Positions 31,625-37,184 of a stretch of DNA of 37,184 bases are shown here, piece by piece. The stretch is from Candidatus Magasanikbacteria bacterium CG1_02_41_34 (GTDB lineage: Bacteria; Patescibacteriota; Patescibacteriia; Magasanikbacterales; UBA922), in NCBI GenBank assembly GCA_001871445.1, contig MNVD01000027.1, positions 1 to 37,184 of the forward strand, written 5' to 3'. A program made the translations under genes and the position numbers. Position 1 is the stretch's first letter. Each line of letters starts with the position of its first letter. The notes below the pieces were generated by a model, which was given only the letters and a program-made list of their open reading frames with translations, had not been told where the DNA came from and did not search any database.

Positions 31625-32599
31625 ATGGCAAAAACACTCGATACGTATCTCACTGAATATCTTGAGCATCTCGAGATAGAAAAAAATCGTAGTCCAAAAA
31701 CACTCGAAAATTATGCGTTTTATTTAGGTCGTTTTTTAGAATACTTGGGTGGAAAAAAGTCCCCTGCCGCCATTACGCATGAAGAAGTAAGAAAGTATCG
31801 ATTGTGGCTCAATCGCCTCATCGATGTTCATGGTGAACCCCTAAAAAAAAATACACAAAATTATCATCTTATCGCGCTCAGATCCTTTTTGAAATATTTG
31901 GCGAAGCGCGATATTAACACGCTCGTTGCAGAAAAAATAGAACTCATGAAAATGCCAGACCGCGATGTGAGTTTTCTCGAAGGCAGTGATCTGAATCACA
32001 TTCTCGAAGCACCGCTCAAAGAACAACATGAAAGTGAAAGCCCAAATACAGTGCTTCAAAAATATCGTGATAAAGCCGTTCTCGAACTTTTATTTTCTAC
32101 GGGACTTCGTGTCTCTGAACTGGCGACACTTCAGAAGGAAGATATCAATCTTGCACGTGACGAATTTAGTATTGAAGGAAAAGGTGGCAAACGTCGTGTC
32201 GTATTTCTTTCTGAACAAGCAAAGTACTGGATCAAAAAATACCTTGGTCTTCGAAAGGACATGAATCCATATTTATTTATATCCCATGACAAACGAAAAC
32301 AAGAAGATCGAACAAAGGCAAAGGGGCAATCTCAATATGATCACCTGACACCAAGGTCTGTCCAACGCCTCGTGAAAAAATATGCCAAAATGGCTGGCAT
32401 TACAAAGCCAGTTTCTCCTCATACCCTCCGCCACTCGTATGCAACAGATTTGCTGCAAAATGGTGCTGATATTCGCTCTGTACAAGCCATGCTGGGACAC
32501 TCCTCCATCACAACGACACAAATCTATACCCATATTACTGACAGAGAATTGAAAAATATTCATAAAAAATTTCATGGCAAAGGGAGAAAGCATGATTGA
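31625..32599 (+). CDS. Xer-type tyrosine recombinase
   Basis: A 324-residue site-specific recombinase. The N-terminal SAM-like domain (LDTYLTEYLEHLEIEKNRSPKTLENYAFYLGRFLEYL) is followed by the catalytic domain with Arg in STGLRVSELATL (about residue 161), Lys in EGKGGKRRV (about 190), HTLRHSYATDLLQNGADIRSVQAMLGHSSITTTQIYTH (about 265-301) holding HxxR, the third His and the nucleophilic Tyr. Length and motif spacing match XerC/XerD; no partner Xer is in the window. Chromosome dimer resolution is the likely role. It also lies directly upstream of a tRNA-Arg gene, a common attachment site of integrases. ATG 31625 is used; the frame starts earlier without support. Confidence 0.9.
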   Translation: MAKTLDTYLTEYLEHLEIEKNRSPKTLENYAFYLGRFLEYLGGKKSPAAITHEEVRKYRLWLNRLIDVHGEPLKKNTQNYHLIALRSFLKYLAKRDINTLVAEKIELMKMPDRDVSFLEGSDLNHILEAPLKEQHESESPNTVLQKYRDKAVLELLFSTGLRVSELATLQKEDINLARDEFSIEGKGGKRRVVFLSEQAKYWIKKYLGLRKDMNPYLFISHDKRKQEDRTKAKGQSQYDHLTPRSVQRLVKKYAKMAGITKPVSPHTLRHSYATDLLQNGADIRSVQAMLGHSSITTTQIYTHITDRELKNIHKKFHGKGRKHD

Positions 32600-32643
32600 C
32601 ATTTGCTCATTTTCCCGCTATGATGTCGAAGTATTTGCCTCAC

Positions 32644-32715
32644 GAGCCCATAGTTAAATGGATATAACAGGAGCCTTCTAAGCTCTCGTTCCAGGTTCGA
32701 TTCCTGGTGGGCTCA
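32644..32715 (+). tRNA. tRNA-Arg (anticodon UCU)
   Basis: A 72-nt cloverleaf: acceptor GAGCCCA/TGGGCTC with discriminator A, D-stem GTTA/TAAC, anticodon stem GGAGC/GCTCT (one G-U) with loop CTTCTAA (anticodon TCT, 32677-32679), T-stem CCAGG/CCTGG with loop TTCGATT. It lies 45 nt after the Xer gene. CCA is not encoded. It reads AGA/AGG codons. Confidence 0.93.
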
Positions 32716-32727
32716 CACTGTAGTTTC

Positions 32728-32800
32728 TGCCTTGGACGAAAATAGATATAACACAGTCCTTCTAAGCTAGTCACGTAGATACGATTCCTACCATGGGTAC
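32728..32800 (+). pseudogene. Decayed second copy of tRNA-Arg
   Basis: The D-arm (AAATAGATATAACA), the anticodon loop with flanks (CCTTCTAAGCT) and the T-loop end (CGATTCCT) match the intact tRNA, while stem sequences between them have changed and mostly no longer pair. Of the T-stem, GTAG/CTAC can still form. Confidence 0.65.
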
Positions 32801-32907
32801 AATTTTGTAAAACCAAGGTCTTGTGGTCAGGCTAAGAAATAATAAACCTTTACTTTCAAAAAATGCAGTGATAGGATACCCTTAGGCTACCACCCAGGAG
32901 TATAGAC

Positions 32908-33204
32908 ATGCGTCACAATAGGAGCCAGCATAGCTGGCTGTTCACCTTTCTCTTCATAGCGCTGGCCATGTCAGCGCTGTTCTCAGGCTGTAACAGCCAC
33001 TGCCCCGGCTCGTTGATCGGCTACATCATAGGATTCGCCATACTCGTGGCAATACTGGGTTTCTTCCTAGGCACCTTTGGTGTGGTCATCGCTGTAGCCC
33101 TCTTCATTGGCTTCATGGGTGATGAGGGTTGCAAGCATGGAACGCCCTGTGGATGCAATGCCGCGGCAGCTGCCATAGCGCCCCCCCCGACAGCATCCGA
33201 CTAA
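32908..33204 (+). CDS. Orphan lipoprotein-like membrane protein
   Basis: A 98-residue protein. The N-terminus looks like a lipoprotein signal: RHNR basic end, hydrophobic LFTFLFIALAMSALF, then SGC (Cys at residue 28). Two further hydrophobic helices follow (LIGYIIGFAILVAILGFFLGTFGVVIAVALFIGFMG), then a Cys-containing tail (GCKHGTPCGCN) and PPPTASD. The start at 32908 has CAGGAG 9 nt upstream. The family is not recognised. A run of eight C (33181-33188) lies near the end, where slippage would change the last residues. GC-rich relative to its neighbours. Confidence 0.65.
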   Translation: MRHNRSQHSWLFTFLFIALAMSALFSGCNSHCPGSLIGYIIGFAILVAILGFFLGTFGVVIAVALFIGFMGDEGCKHGTPCGCNAAAAAIAPPPTASD

Positions 33205-33224
33205 AAGAGAACCTCCGTGTTCGC

Positions 33225-33274
33225 CGCGATGGCCTCGTACACTTAACCAGATGTGAGTGAACGAGACCATCGCG
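33225..33274 (+). other. Large GC-rich hairpin after the orphan lipoprotein gene
   Basis: CGCGATGG-C-CTCGT (33225-33238) pairs with ACGAG-A-CCATCGCG (33261-33274), 13 bp with one mismatch and a 22-nt loop, 21 nt after the stop. A run of eight T follows about 25 nt later, so it is not a classic terminator. Confidence 0.6.
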
Positions 33275-33357
33275 CTCGTAAGATATGCATGAAACTTGTT
33301 TTTTTTCCCTTTATACTGCACTATATATGTGTAGTTTATTTTTATTAAGAAAAGCAT

Positions 33358-34095
33358 ATGGGCTATTTCTTCGGTCTCGTCCTCGTCATTCTCCTGATCT
33401 CCATCCGACAGGTAAATGAATACCAACGTGGTGTAAAATTTCAACTTGGAAAATTTGTCCGTGTCGTGAACCCAGGATGGAGGCTGGTTGTGCCAGTGTT
33501 TCAAAGCATGACAAAAGTAGACATGCGTACCAAAGCAGTAGATGTCCCCTACCAAGAAGCAATTACACGGGATAACATCTCTGCAAAAATAAATGCGGTT
33601 ATTTATTACAAGGTCGGAGATGCCGGCAAAGCTATTCTCGAAGTAGAAAACTTTTGGTTTGCGGTGAGCCAGCTTGCACAGACAACCATGCGAAATGTTG
33701 TAGGTGAACTCGAGCTTGATGAACTGCTTGCCAATCGTGAAGCAGCGGCAGAAAAAATTAAAACAATTGTAGACAAAGCCTCTGATCCTTGGGGAATTAT
33801 TGTACAAAGCGTAGAACTCAAGGATGTAGTGCTTCCAGATGACATGCAACGTACCATAGGAAAACAGGCAGAGGCTGAACGAGAACGCCGTGCTGTCATT
33901 ATCAAATCAGAAGGTGAAAAATCCGCAGCACAAAACCTTGCTGATGCGGCAGAGATGCTATCACGCCAGCCAGGAGCACTTCACCTGCGAACACTCAACA
34001 GTCTCAACGATATTTCTTCAGACCAATCCAATACAGTTATCTTTGCAGTACCTTTAGAAATTCTTCGGGCATTTGAACGAATTGGTGATAAATAA
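33358..34095 (+). CDS. Slipin/stomatin-like SPFH-domain protein
   Basis: A 245-residue protein. One N-terminal membrane helix (residues 2-15) is followed by the SPFH/band-7 domain: VNEYQRGVKFQLGKFVRVVNPGWRLVVPVFQSMTKVDMRTKAVDVPYQEAITRDNISAKINAVIYYKV. Then comes a helical coiled-coil part (DDMQRTIGKQAEAERERRAVIIKSEGEKSAAQNLADAAEML). SPFH proteins form membrane-associated oligomers, and slipins often pair with an NfeD-type protein, which is absent here. The length is near the normal 250. It is followed by a terminator. The exact membrane function in this organism is unknown. Confidence 0.92.
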   Translation: MGYFFGLVLVILLISIRQVNEYQRGVKFQLGKFVRVVNPGWRLVVPVFQSMTKVDMRTKAVDVPYQEAITRDNISAKINAVIYYKVGDAGKAILEVENFWFAVSQLAQTTMRNVVGELELDELLANREAAAEKIKTIVDKASDPWGIIVQSVELKDVVLPDDMQRTIGKQAEAERERRAVIIKSEGEKSAAQNLADAAEMLSRQPGALHLRTLNSLNDISSDQSNTVIFAVPLEILRAFERIGDK

Positions 34096-34116
34096 TCATC
34101 ATACAAAATTAAACAA

Positions 34117-34147
34117 AAAAAACACTTCTCTTTATGAAGTGTTTTTT
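34117..34147 (+). terminator. Intrinsic terminator of the slipin gene
   Basis: AAAAAACACTTC pairs with GAAGTGTTTTTT around a 7-nt loop, ending in a T-run. Confidence 0.85.
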
Positions 34148-34179
34148 AAAAAACAATACAATGAGAGCTCTTTGTGTTC

Positions 34180-34208
34180 TTGACATTTTTGTCCTCTTCC
34201 CGTATACT
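34180..34208 (+). promoter_or_regulatory. Promoter of tRNA-His
   Basis: TTGACA (34180-34185) and TATACT (34203-34208), spacer 17. The expected start is near 34215, about 78 nt before the tRNA. Confidence 0.75.
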
Positions 34209-34292
34209 CATTTTCGTTCCTTCTCGCATGTCCTTCGCTCTCAAAAGAGTAATATTCATTACAACCTAGCATAATAAGCAGACACCTTGAGG

Positions 34293-34364
34293 GGTGGCTA
34301 TGGTGTAGTGGTAACACAGAGGTTTGTGGTACCTTTATCACGGGTTCGATCCCCGTTAGCCACC
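34293..34364 (+). tRNA. tRNA-His (anticodon GUG)
   Basis: Cloverleaf with G at position -1 (34293) opposite C73, acceptor GTGGCTA/TAGCCAC, D-stem GTGT/ACAC, anticodon stem GAGGT/ACCTT (one G-U) with loop TTGTGGT (anticodon GTG), and T-stem ACGGG/CCCGT. The extra 5' G is the histidine identity element. Confidence 0.95.
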
Positions 34365-34383
34365 CCTGAGGGTATCTCGATGT

Positions 34384-34407
34384 AAAAAGGCTTTCATATG
34401 CCTTTTT
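34384..34407 (+). terminator. Intrinsic terminator of tRNA-His
   Basis: AAAAAGGC and GCCTTTTT around an 8-nt loop, 20 nt after the tRNA. Confidence 0.8.
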
Positions 34408-34452
34408 GTATTTATTATAAAATCTAGATTATATAAACCCAGCTTTGGATAC

Positions 34453-34487
34453 AAAAAAACGACTCTCTTTCGAAAGTCGTTTTTTTG
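34453..34487. terminator. Intrinsic terminator of rpsA
   Basis: ACGACT/AGTCGT plus flanking A and T runs, just downstream of the rpsA stop on the minus strand. Confidence 0.8.
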
Positions 34488-34495
34488 TTGTGCGA

Positions 34496-35698
34496 TTATT
34501 TGGCTGTTTCTATGTTCTTTTCTTCACTCTTTTCTGCAATAATTTCCTCTGACTTTTCTTCCTTTTTTTCTTCAACTTTTTTTTCTTCTTTCTTTTGTTC
34601 TGCCTTTGGCTTTACCCCTTCGAGGCGAAGACCAAGACGATGTTCAGCTGGTTCAATGTTGACGATTTCAAATTTTCGTACATCACCAACTTTGAATTCT
34701 TCGCCCATTTTATCTTCTCCCATCTGTCCATTGGACAATTCTGATATATGTGCAAGACCGTGTATATCATTGTCGAGACGAATCATGAGACCAAAAGGTT
34801 CCACTTTATGAATCTGTCCCTCAACAATTTGTCCCATTTTGTAATTATCTTTGACACTCTTCCAAGGATCATCAACGAGACGCTTGATAGAAAGATAGAT
34901 TTTTGATTTGTTCAGGTCGATGATTTGTGCTTTCACACGATCACCAATTTTGAGAACATCTTTTGGATGATCAATGCGTTGCCATGCAATTTCTGAAATG
35001 TGCACGAGCCCTTCGAGGCCTTCACCAAATTTGATGAATGCACCAAATGAGGTAAGTGCACCTACTTCTCCTTCGATAATATCACCGATCTTGTATGCAT
35101 CAAGTACTGCTTTTTGAGAATCTTCCCAAACAGCTTTTTCTGACACAATAAGTTTTTCATTGTTCTTATTTGCGTCGAGTACTTTTACTTGCATGGTCTT
35201 GCCGATGTGTTGCTTCAGATGTTCAAGAATACGATTTTTGTCTCCACCTGGCACACGTGGGTAATTTTCTGGAGAAAGTTGTGATACTGGCATAAACCCG
35301 ACAAGCGCGTCGACTTGTACCATAAGACCACCTTTGTTCGCATTAACGATTTTTCCTTCCAATGTCAATCCATTTTTGACAAGTTCTTCCATACGCTTCC
35401 AGACAATCTCGTGTCCAGCAGCTCGGAAAGACAATTCCATTTCACCATTTTCATTTTCTTGTTCTACGACAGTTGCTTCTACTTCGTCGCCAATATGTAT
35501 ATTTGAAAATTGGTCTGATTCACTAAAGAGTTCATGTCCGCGAATAACACCAGTAGTCACACCACTGACATCGATACGAACTGCACCATTATCTACAGAG
35601 ATAACCGTACCTTTTATCAATTCACCTTCTCCTGGGAGCTTGGTAAAAAACTTCTTCAAAAGGTCACCAAATGACCCTTTCTTTTCTTCGTCTGACAT
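34496..35698 (-). CDS. rpsA: Ribosomal protein S1-like, four S1 domains
   Basis: A 400-residue protein. S1 binds mRNA on the 30S subunit and helps initiation where Shine-Dalgarno sites are weak. Four S1 (OB-fold) repeats are visible: GELIKGTVISVDNGAVRIDV; GLTLEGKIVNANKGGLMVQVDALVGFMPVSQL; GDIIEGEVGALTSFGAFIKFGEGLEGLVHISEIAW; GQIVEGQIHKVEPFGLMIRLDNDIHGLAHISELS. The tail is Lys/Glu-rich (KKEEKKVEEKKEEKSEE). E. coli S1 has six repeats; four-repeat forms are usual in Gram-positive and CPR genomes. I start at MSDEEKKGSF (35698), as the longer frame crosses its own promoter. Confidence 0.92.
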   Translation of the reverse strand: MSDEEKKGSFGDLLKKFFTKLPGEGELIKGTVISVDNGAVRIDVSGVTTGVIRGHELFSESDQFSNIHIGDEVEATVVEQENENGEMELSFRAAGHEIVWKRMEELVKNGLTLEGKIVNANKGGLMVQVDALVGFMPVSQLSPENYPRVPGGDKNRILEHLKQHIGKTMQVKVLDANKNNEKLIVSEKAVWEDSQKAVLDAYKIGDIIEGEVGALTSFGAFIKFGEGLEGLVHISEIAWQRIDHPKDVLKIGDRVKAQIIDLNKSKIYLSIKRLVDDPWKSVKDNYKMGQIVEGQIHKVEPFGLMIRLDNDIHGLAHISELSNGQMGEDKMGEEFKVGDVRKFEIVNIEPAEHRLGLRLEGVKPKAEQKKEEKKVEEKKEEKSEEIIAEKSEEKNIETAK

Positions 35699-35772
35699 AT
35701 TATAAATAATAATTACCCCACAGGTGACGAAACCCGTATGAGGATCCCCAAAAGGGATGATTGAGCCGAGAG

Positions 35773-35801
35773 AGCATACCATAAAATTTCACATATTGCA
35801 A
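35773..35801 (-). promoter_or_regulatory. Promoter of rpsA
   Basis: Minus strand TTGCAA (35801-35796) and TATGCT (35778-35773), spacer 17. The leader is about 68 nt and contains a short inverted repeat, but no strong Shine-Dalgarno site. Confidence 0.6.
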
Positions 35802-35818
35802 GAGGCACACAATCTATG

Positions 35819-35842
35819 AAAAAACCAAGCTTTTTGGCTTGG
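35819..35842 (-). terminator. Intrinsic terminator of the upstream orphan
   Basis: CCAAGC (35842-35837) and GCTTGG (35830-35825) around a short A-rich loop, then six U (35824-35819) on the minus strand. A second GC-rich hairpin (CGGACGGACTGAG/CTCAGTCCGTCCG, about 35885-35921) lies upstream of it without a U-run. Confidence 0.75.
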
Positions 35843-35944
35843 ATATGCGTTTTTTTTTGACAGTATTTTGTATTAGAGCAAGCGACGGACGGACTGAGTG
35901 CTCTAGGCTCAGTCCGTCCGCGCGTGTGCGTGTGGTGTGTCGCG

Positions 35945-36265
35945 CTACTTGTGAGCGACGACAACCACCTTCTGGGGGGGGAAAAGATGAAACTCGCTAC
36001 CGTCGTCGCAAGGGGCACCTGCGTCGGCGTTGGCTTCTTCGCCTCCTTGTTCTTGGCAGGTGATCATCTTCCCGTCCTGTCCCTTCATGATGTAGAGTGG
36101 AGAGAGGTCAAACTCCTCCTTCTCTGCCTCAAACGTGGACGGCTGGCGTGCCTGAGATGACGTAGTCTCGACCATCATGGCCTCCTCAGCAACTGGCGAG
36201 TGCCAGTCGCGAGGGTAGAACACCAGGAACGCAATCAGCGTCCCAATCGCAAGAAAAACCCTCAT
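35945..36265 (-). CDS. Orphan membrane-anchored protein
   Basis: A 106-residue protein. An N-terminal hydrophobic segment (residues 2-18, RVFLAIGTLIAFLVFYP) can be an uncleaved anchor. The rest is acidic and flexible (VAEEAMMVETTSSQARQPSTFEAEKEEFDLSPLYIMKGQDGK, EEANADAGAPCDDGSEFHLFPPQKVVVVAHK). No family recognised. The start at 36265 has a strong GGGAGG 7 nt upstream. A run of eight C (minus strand of 35974-35981) lies in the last codons, as in the orphan at 32908-33204. GC-rich like the other orphans. Own promoter at 36320-36348. Confidence 0.65.
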   Translation of the reverse strand: MRVFLAIGTLIAFLVFYPRDWHSPVAEEAMMVETTSSQARQPSTFEAEKEEFDLSPLYIMKGQDGKMITCQEQGGEEANADAGAPCDDGSEFHLFPPQKVVVVAHK

Positions 36266-36319
36266 GTGTGTCCCTCCCAGGACTTCCTCCCCCTAGGGGG
36301 AGGTGCGTGTGATTGCAAT

Positions 36320-36348
36320 AGACTACAGGAGAATCCTCATTTGGTCAA
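36320..36348 (-). promoter_or_regulatory. Promoter of the 35945-36265 orphan
   Basis: Minus strand TTGACC (36348-36343) and TAGTCT (36325-36320), spacer 17. A perfect inverted repeat CCTCCCCC/GGGGGAGG (36285-36302) lies in the leader just before the Shine-Dalgarno site. Confidence 0.5.
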
Positions 36349-36367
36349 TGCCCCATGTGTATAGCCC

Positions 36368-36396
36368 TTGACAACACATTCGTCTTCCTATAGAAT
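36368..36396 (+). promoter_or_regulatory. Promoter of rplS
   Basis: TTGACA (36368-36373) and TAGAAT (36391-36396), spacer 17. The leader of about 90 nt contains GTTCCC-TAC-GGGAAC (36428-36442), which could be a ribosomal-protein leader hairpin. Confidence 0.65.
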
Positions 36397-36491
36397 ACGC
36401 GCACGATATGACGTTGAGTGTCTCTATGTTCCCTACGGGAACAAGGGCGAACAATCCCCCAACCTCTCGATCATTCAGTAATTTTATCTAT

Positions 36492-36923
36492 ATGTCAGAA
36501 GATATAAGAATGGCACTCAAGCCAGGGATGATAGTCAAAGTTCACCAAAAAATTAAGGACGTTAACGCAAAGGGAGAAGAAAAAGAACGTATTCAAATCT
36601 TTGAAGGAACCATCCTTGCAATCAAACATGGCAAGGAAGCAGGTGCAACTGTAACTGTCCGAAAGATTTCCGACGGTGTGGGAGTAGAAAAAATTTACCC
36701 AATCCATTCCCCAGTCGTAGAAAAGATCGAACTTGTTCGACAGATGAAAGTAAAACAAGCTCGACCATACTTTCTTCGTGAATACAAAAAGAAACTTACC
36801 GAAGTACGACAAGTACAAGGTGTGAAAAAAACAGAAAAAGTTGAAAATCCTCTTGTGAAGAAGGAAGTAGTACGGATGGATGAACCAGTTGTAGAAGAAG
36901 CTGCTGAAAAAACAAAAGAATGA
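36492..36923 (+). CDS. rplS: 50S ribosomal protein L19
   Basis: A 143-residue protein at the interface of the ribosomal subunits. The core is recognisable: KPGMIVKVHQKIKDVNAKGEEKERIQIFEGTILAIKHGKEAGATVTVRKISDGVGVEKIYPIHSPVVEKIELVRQMKVKQARPYFLRE. A Lys/Glu/Val-rich C-terminal extension of about 35 residues is beyond the usual 115-120. I start at ATG 36492 (MSEDIRMALKPG); the ATG at 36510 is also possible. The longer frame from 36408 crosses the leader hairpin and looks non-coding. An IS200/IS605-type insertion ends 5 nt after the stop. Confidence 0.92.
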   Translation: MSEDIRMALKPGMIVKVHQKIKDVNAKGEEKERIQIFEGTILAIKHGKEAGATVTVRKISDGVGVEKIYPIHSPVVEKIELVRQMKVKQARPYFLREYKKKLTEVRQVQGVKKTEKVENPLVKKEVVRMDEPVVEEAAEKTKE

Positions 36924-36927
36924 ATTA

Positions 36928-36948
36928 CCCCGCAGCAAGCTGACGGGG
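36928..36948. mobile_element. Subterminal hairpin of an IS200/IS605-family element, right end
   Basis: CCCCG-CAG-CAAG-CTG-A-CGGGG: an imperfect palindrome with one bulged A, 10 nt past the transposase stop. IS200/IS605 elements have such hairpins at their ends, where the single-strand-specific transposase binds. TTAC occurs just before it (36924-36928). The other end lies outside the window. Confidence 0.6.
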
Positions 36949-36957
36949 TCTCATCAC

Positions 36958-37184
36958 TTACATAAGTAGTTTAAGCTGCTTTTCACGATGTATCTCTTGA
37001 TACGTTTTTCCTTGGTTTTTTACGTAATTCTTTATTACGGTCTCGTTTGCATAGGCGCCCACCGTATTCAAATAGTAACTACTACTCCAAAATGTTCCTC
37101 CCCACAACATCGTCTTTACGCCTGGGTGTTTTCTAAATATCTCTCGTGCTGTGATACTTTTTGTTATTTGTGCTATCTTGCTTG
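36958..37184 (-). CDS. tnpA: IS200/IS605-family Y1 transposase TnpA, C-terminal part, cut by the window edge
   Basis: Reading the minus strand from 37182, 74 residues are visible: SKIAQITKSITAREIFRKHPGVKTMLWGGTFWSSSYYLNTVG..., then NYVKNQGKTYQEIHREKQLKLLM and stop (TAA at 36960-36958). The segment ITKSITAREIFRKHP...LWGGTFW matches the family, and YVKNQ holds the catalytic Tyr and the Gln that helps bind metal (YxxxQ). The N-terminal part with the HUH motif is outside the window. No sign of a tnpB in the visible part. The enzyme would excise and insert single-stranded DNA next to a short target such as TTAC. Confidence 0.88.
   Translation of the reverse strand, partial: SKIAQITKSITAREIFRKHPGVKTMLWGGTFWSSSYYLNTVGAYANETVIKNYVKNQGKTYQEIHREKQLKLLM

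Noticed and set aside
32728-32800. A second functional tRNA-Arg
   Set aside because: The anticodon, acceptor and D stems do not pair, so only a decayed copy is supported.
33067-33849. A 260-codon minus-strand frame
   Set aside because: It is antisense to the orphan lipoprotein and the slipin gene, both of which have coherent protein sequence on the plus strand.

Overview
The window looks like part of a Candidate Phyla Radiation (Patescibacteria, Parcubacteria-like) genome. Evidence: a truncated pilin-like protein of the kind common in that group, a lysine-rich histone-H1-like protein, short intergenic gaps, many short uncharacterised proteins, most housekeeping genes without a clear Shine-Dalgarno site, and an eukaryote/archaeal-type IleS. 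TGA acts as a stop. This placement rests on gene content only, because no rRNA gene is present.

Layout. 1-6.1 kb: end of a membrane/pilin-like gene, uvrA, an H1-like protein, a DUF389 membrane protein and an HD phosphohydrolase. 6.1-6.9 kb: a tRNA-Ile(UAU) locus with a palindrome-disrupted tRNA copy, several tRNA 3'-end fragments and a GIY-YIG nuclease gene among them. 6.9-12.8 kb: rluA-type synthase, gmk, an orphan gene, a metallo-beta-lactamase-fold protein, a membrane protein and gyrA. 12.8-16.3 kb (minus strand): pepA, a hypothetical gene, ruvA and two overlapping small orphans. 16.4-19.7 kb: ileS behind a T-box leader.

19.7-22.3 kb holds a complete diversity-generating retroelement (DGR): a reverse transcriptase, an Avd-like accessory gene head-to-head with it, a template repeat (TR) with its own probable promoter, and a target gene whose last codons form the variable repeat (VR). 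TR and VR are 116 bp each and differ at 19 positions. All 19 are adenines of the TR on the coding strand. This is the clearest special system in the window.

22.5-30.3 kb: rpiB, an rpe-like epimerase, a thioredoxin-reductase-like flavoprotein, two small paralogous membrane proteins, a PfkB kinase and three consecutive ATP-grasp ligases (two paralogous, one RimK-like). 30.3-34.4 kb: a helical hypothetical protein and a SpoU methyltransferase (minus strand), a Xer-type recombinase next to tRNA-Arg(UCU) with a decayed tRNA copy, an orphan lipoprotein-like gene, a slipin and tRNA-His. 34.5-37.2 kb: rpsA, another orphan, rplS, and the end of an IS200/IS605-family transposase cut by the window edge.

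Cross-cutting patterns: (i) a 17-nt palindrome family occurs in the tRNA-Ile array and just downstream of the DGR variable repeat; (ii) small GC-richer orphan genes, including the DGR target, have strong ribosome binding sites while their neighbours do not; (iii) several promoters place the transcription start within about 0-8 nt of the start codon, which suggests leaderless mRNAs.
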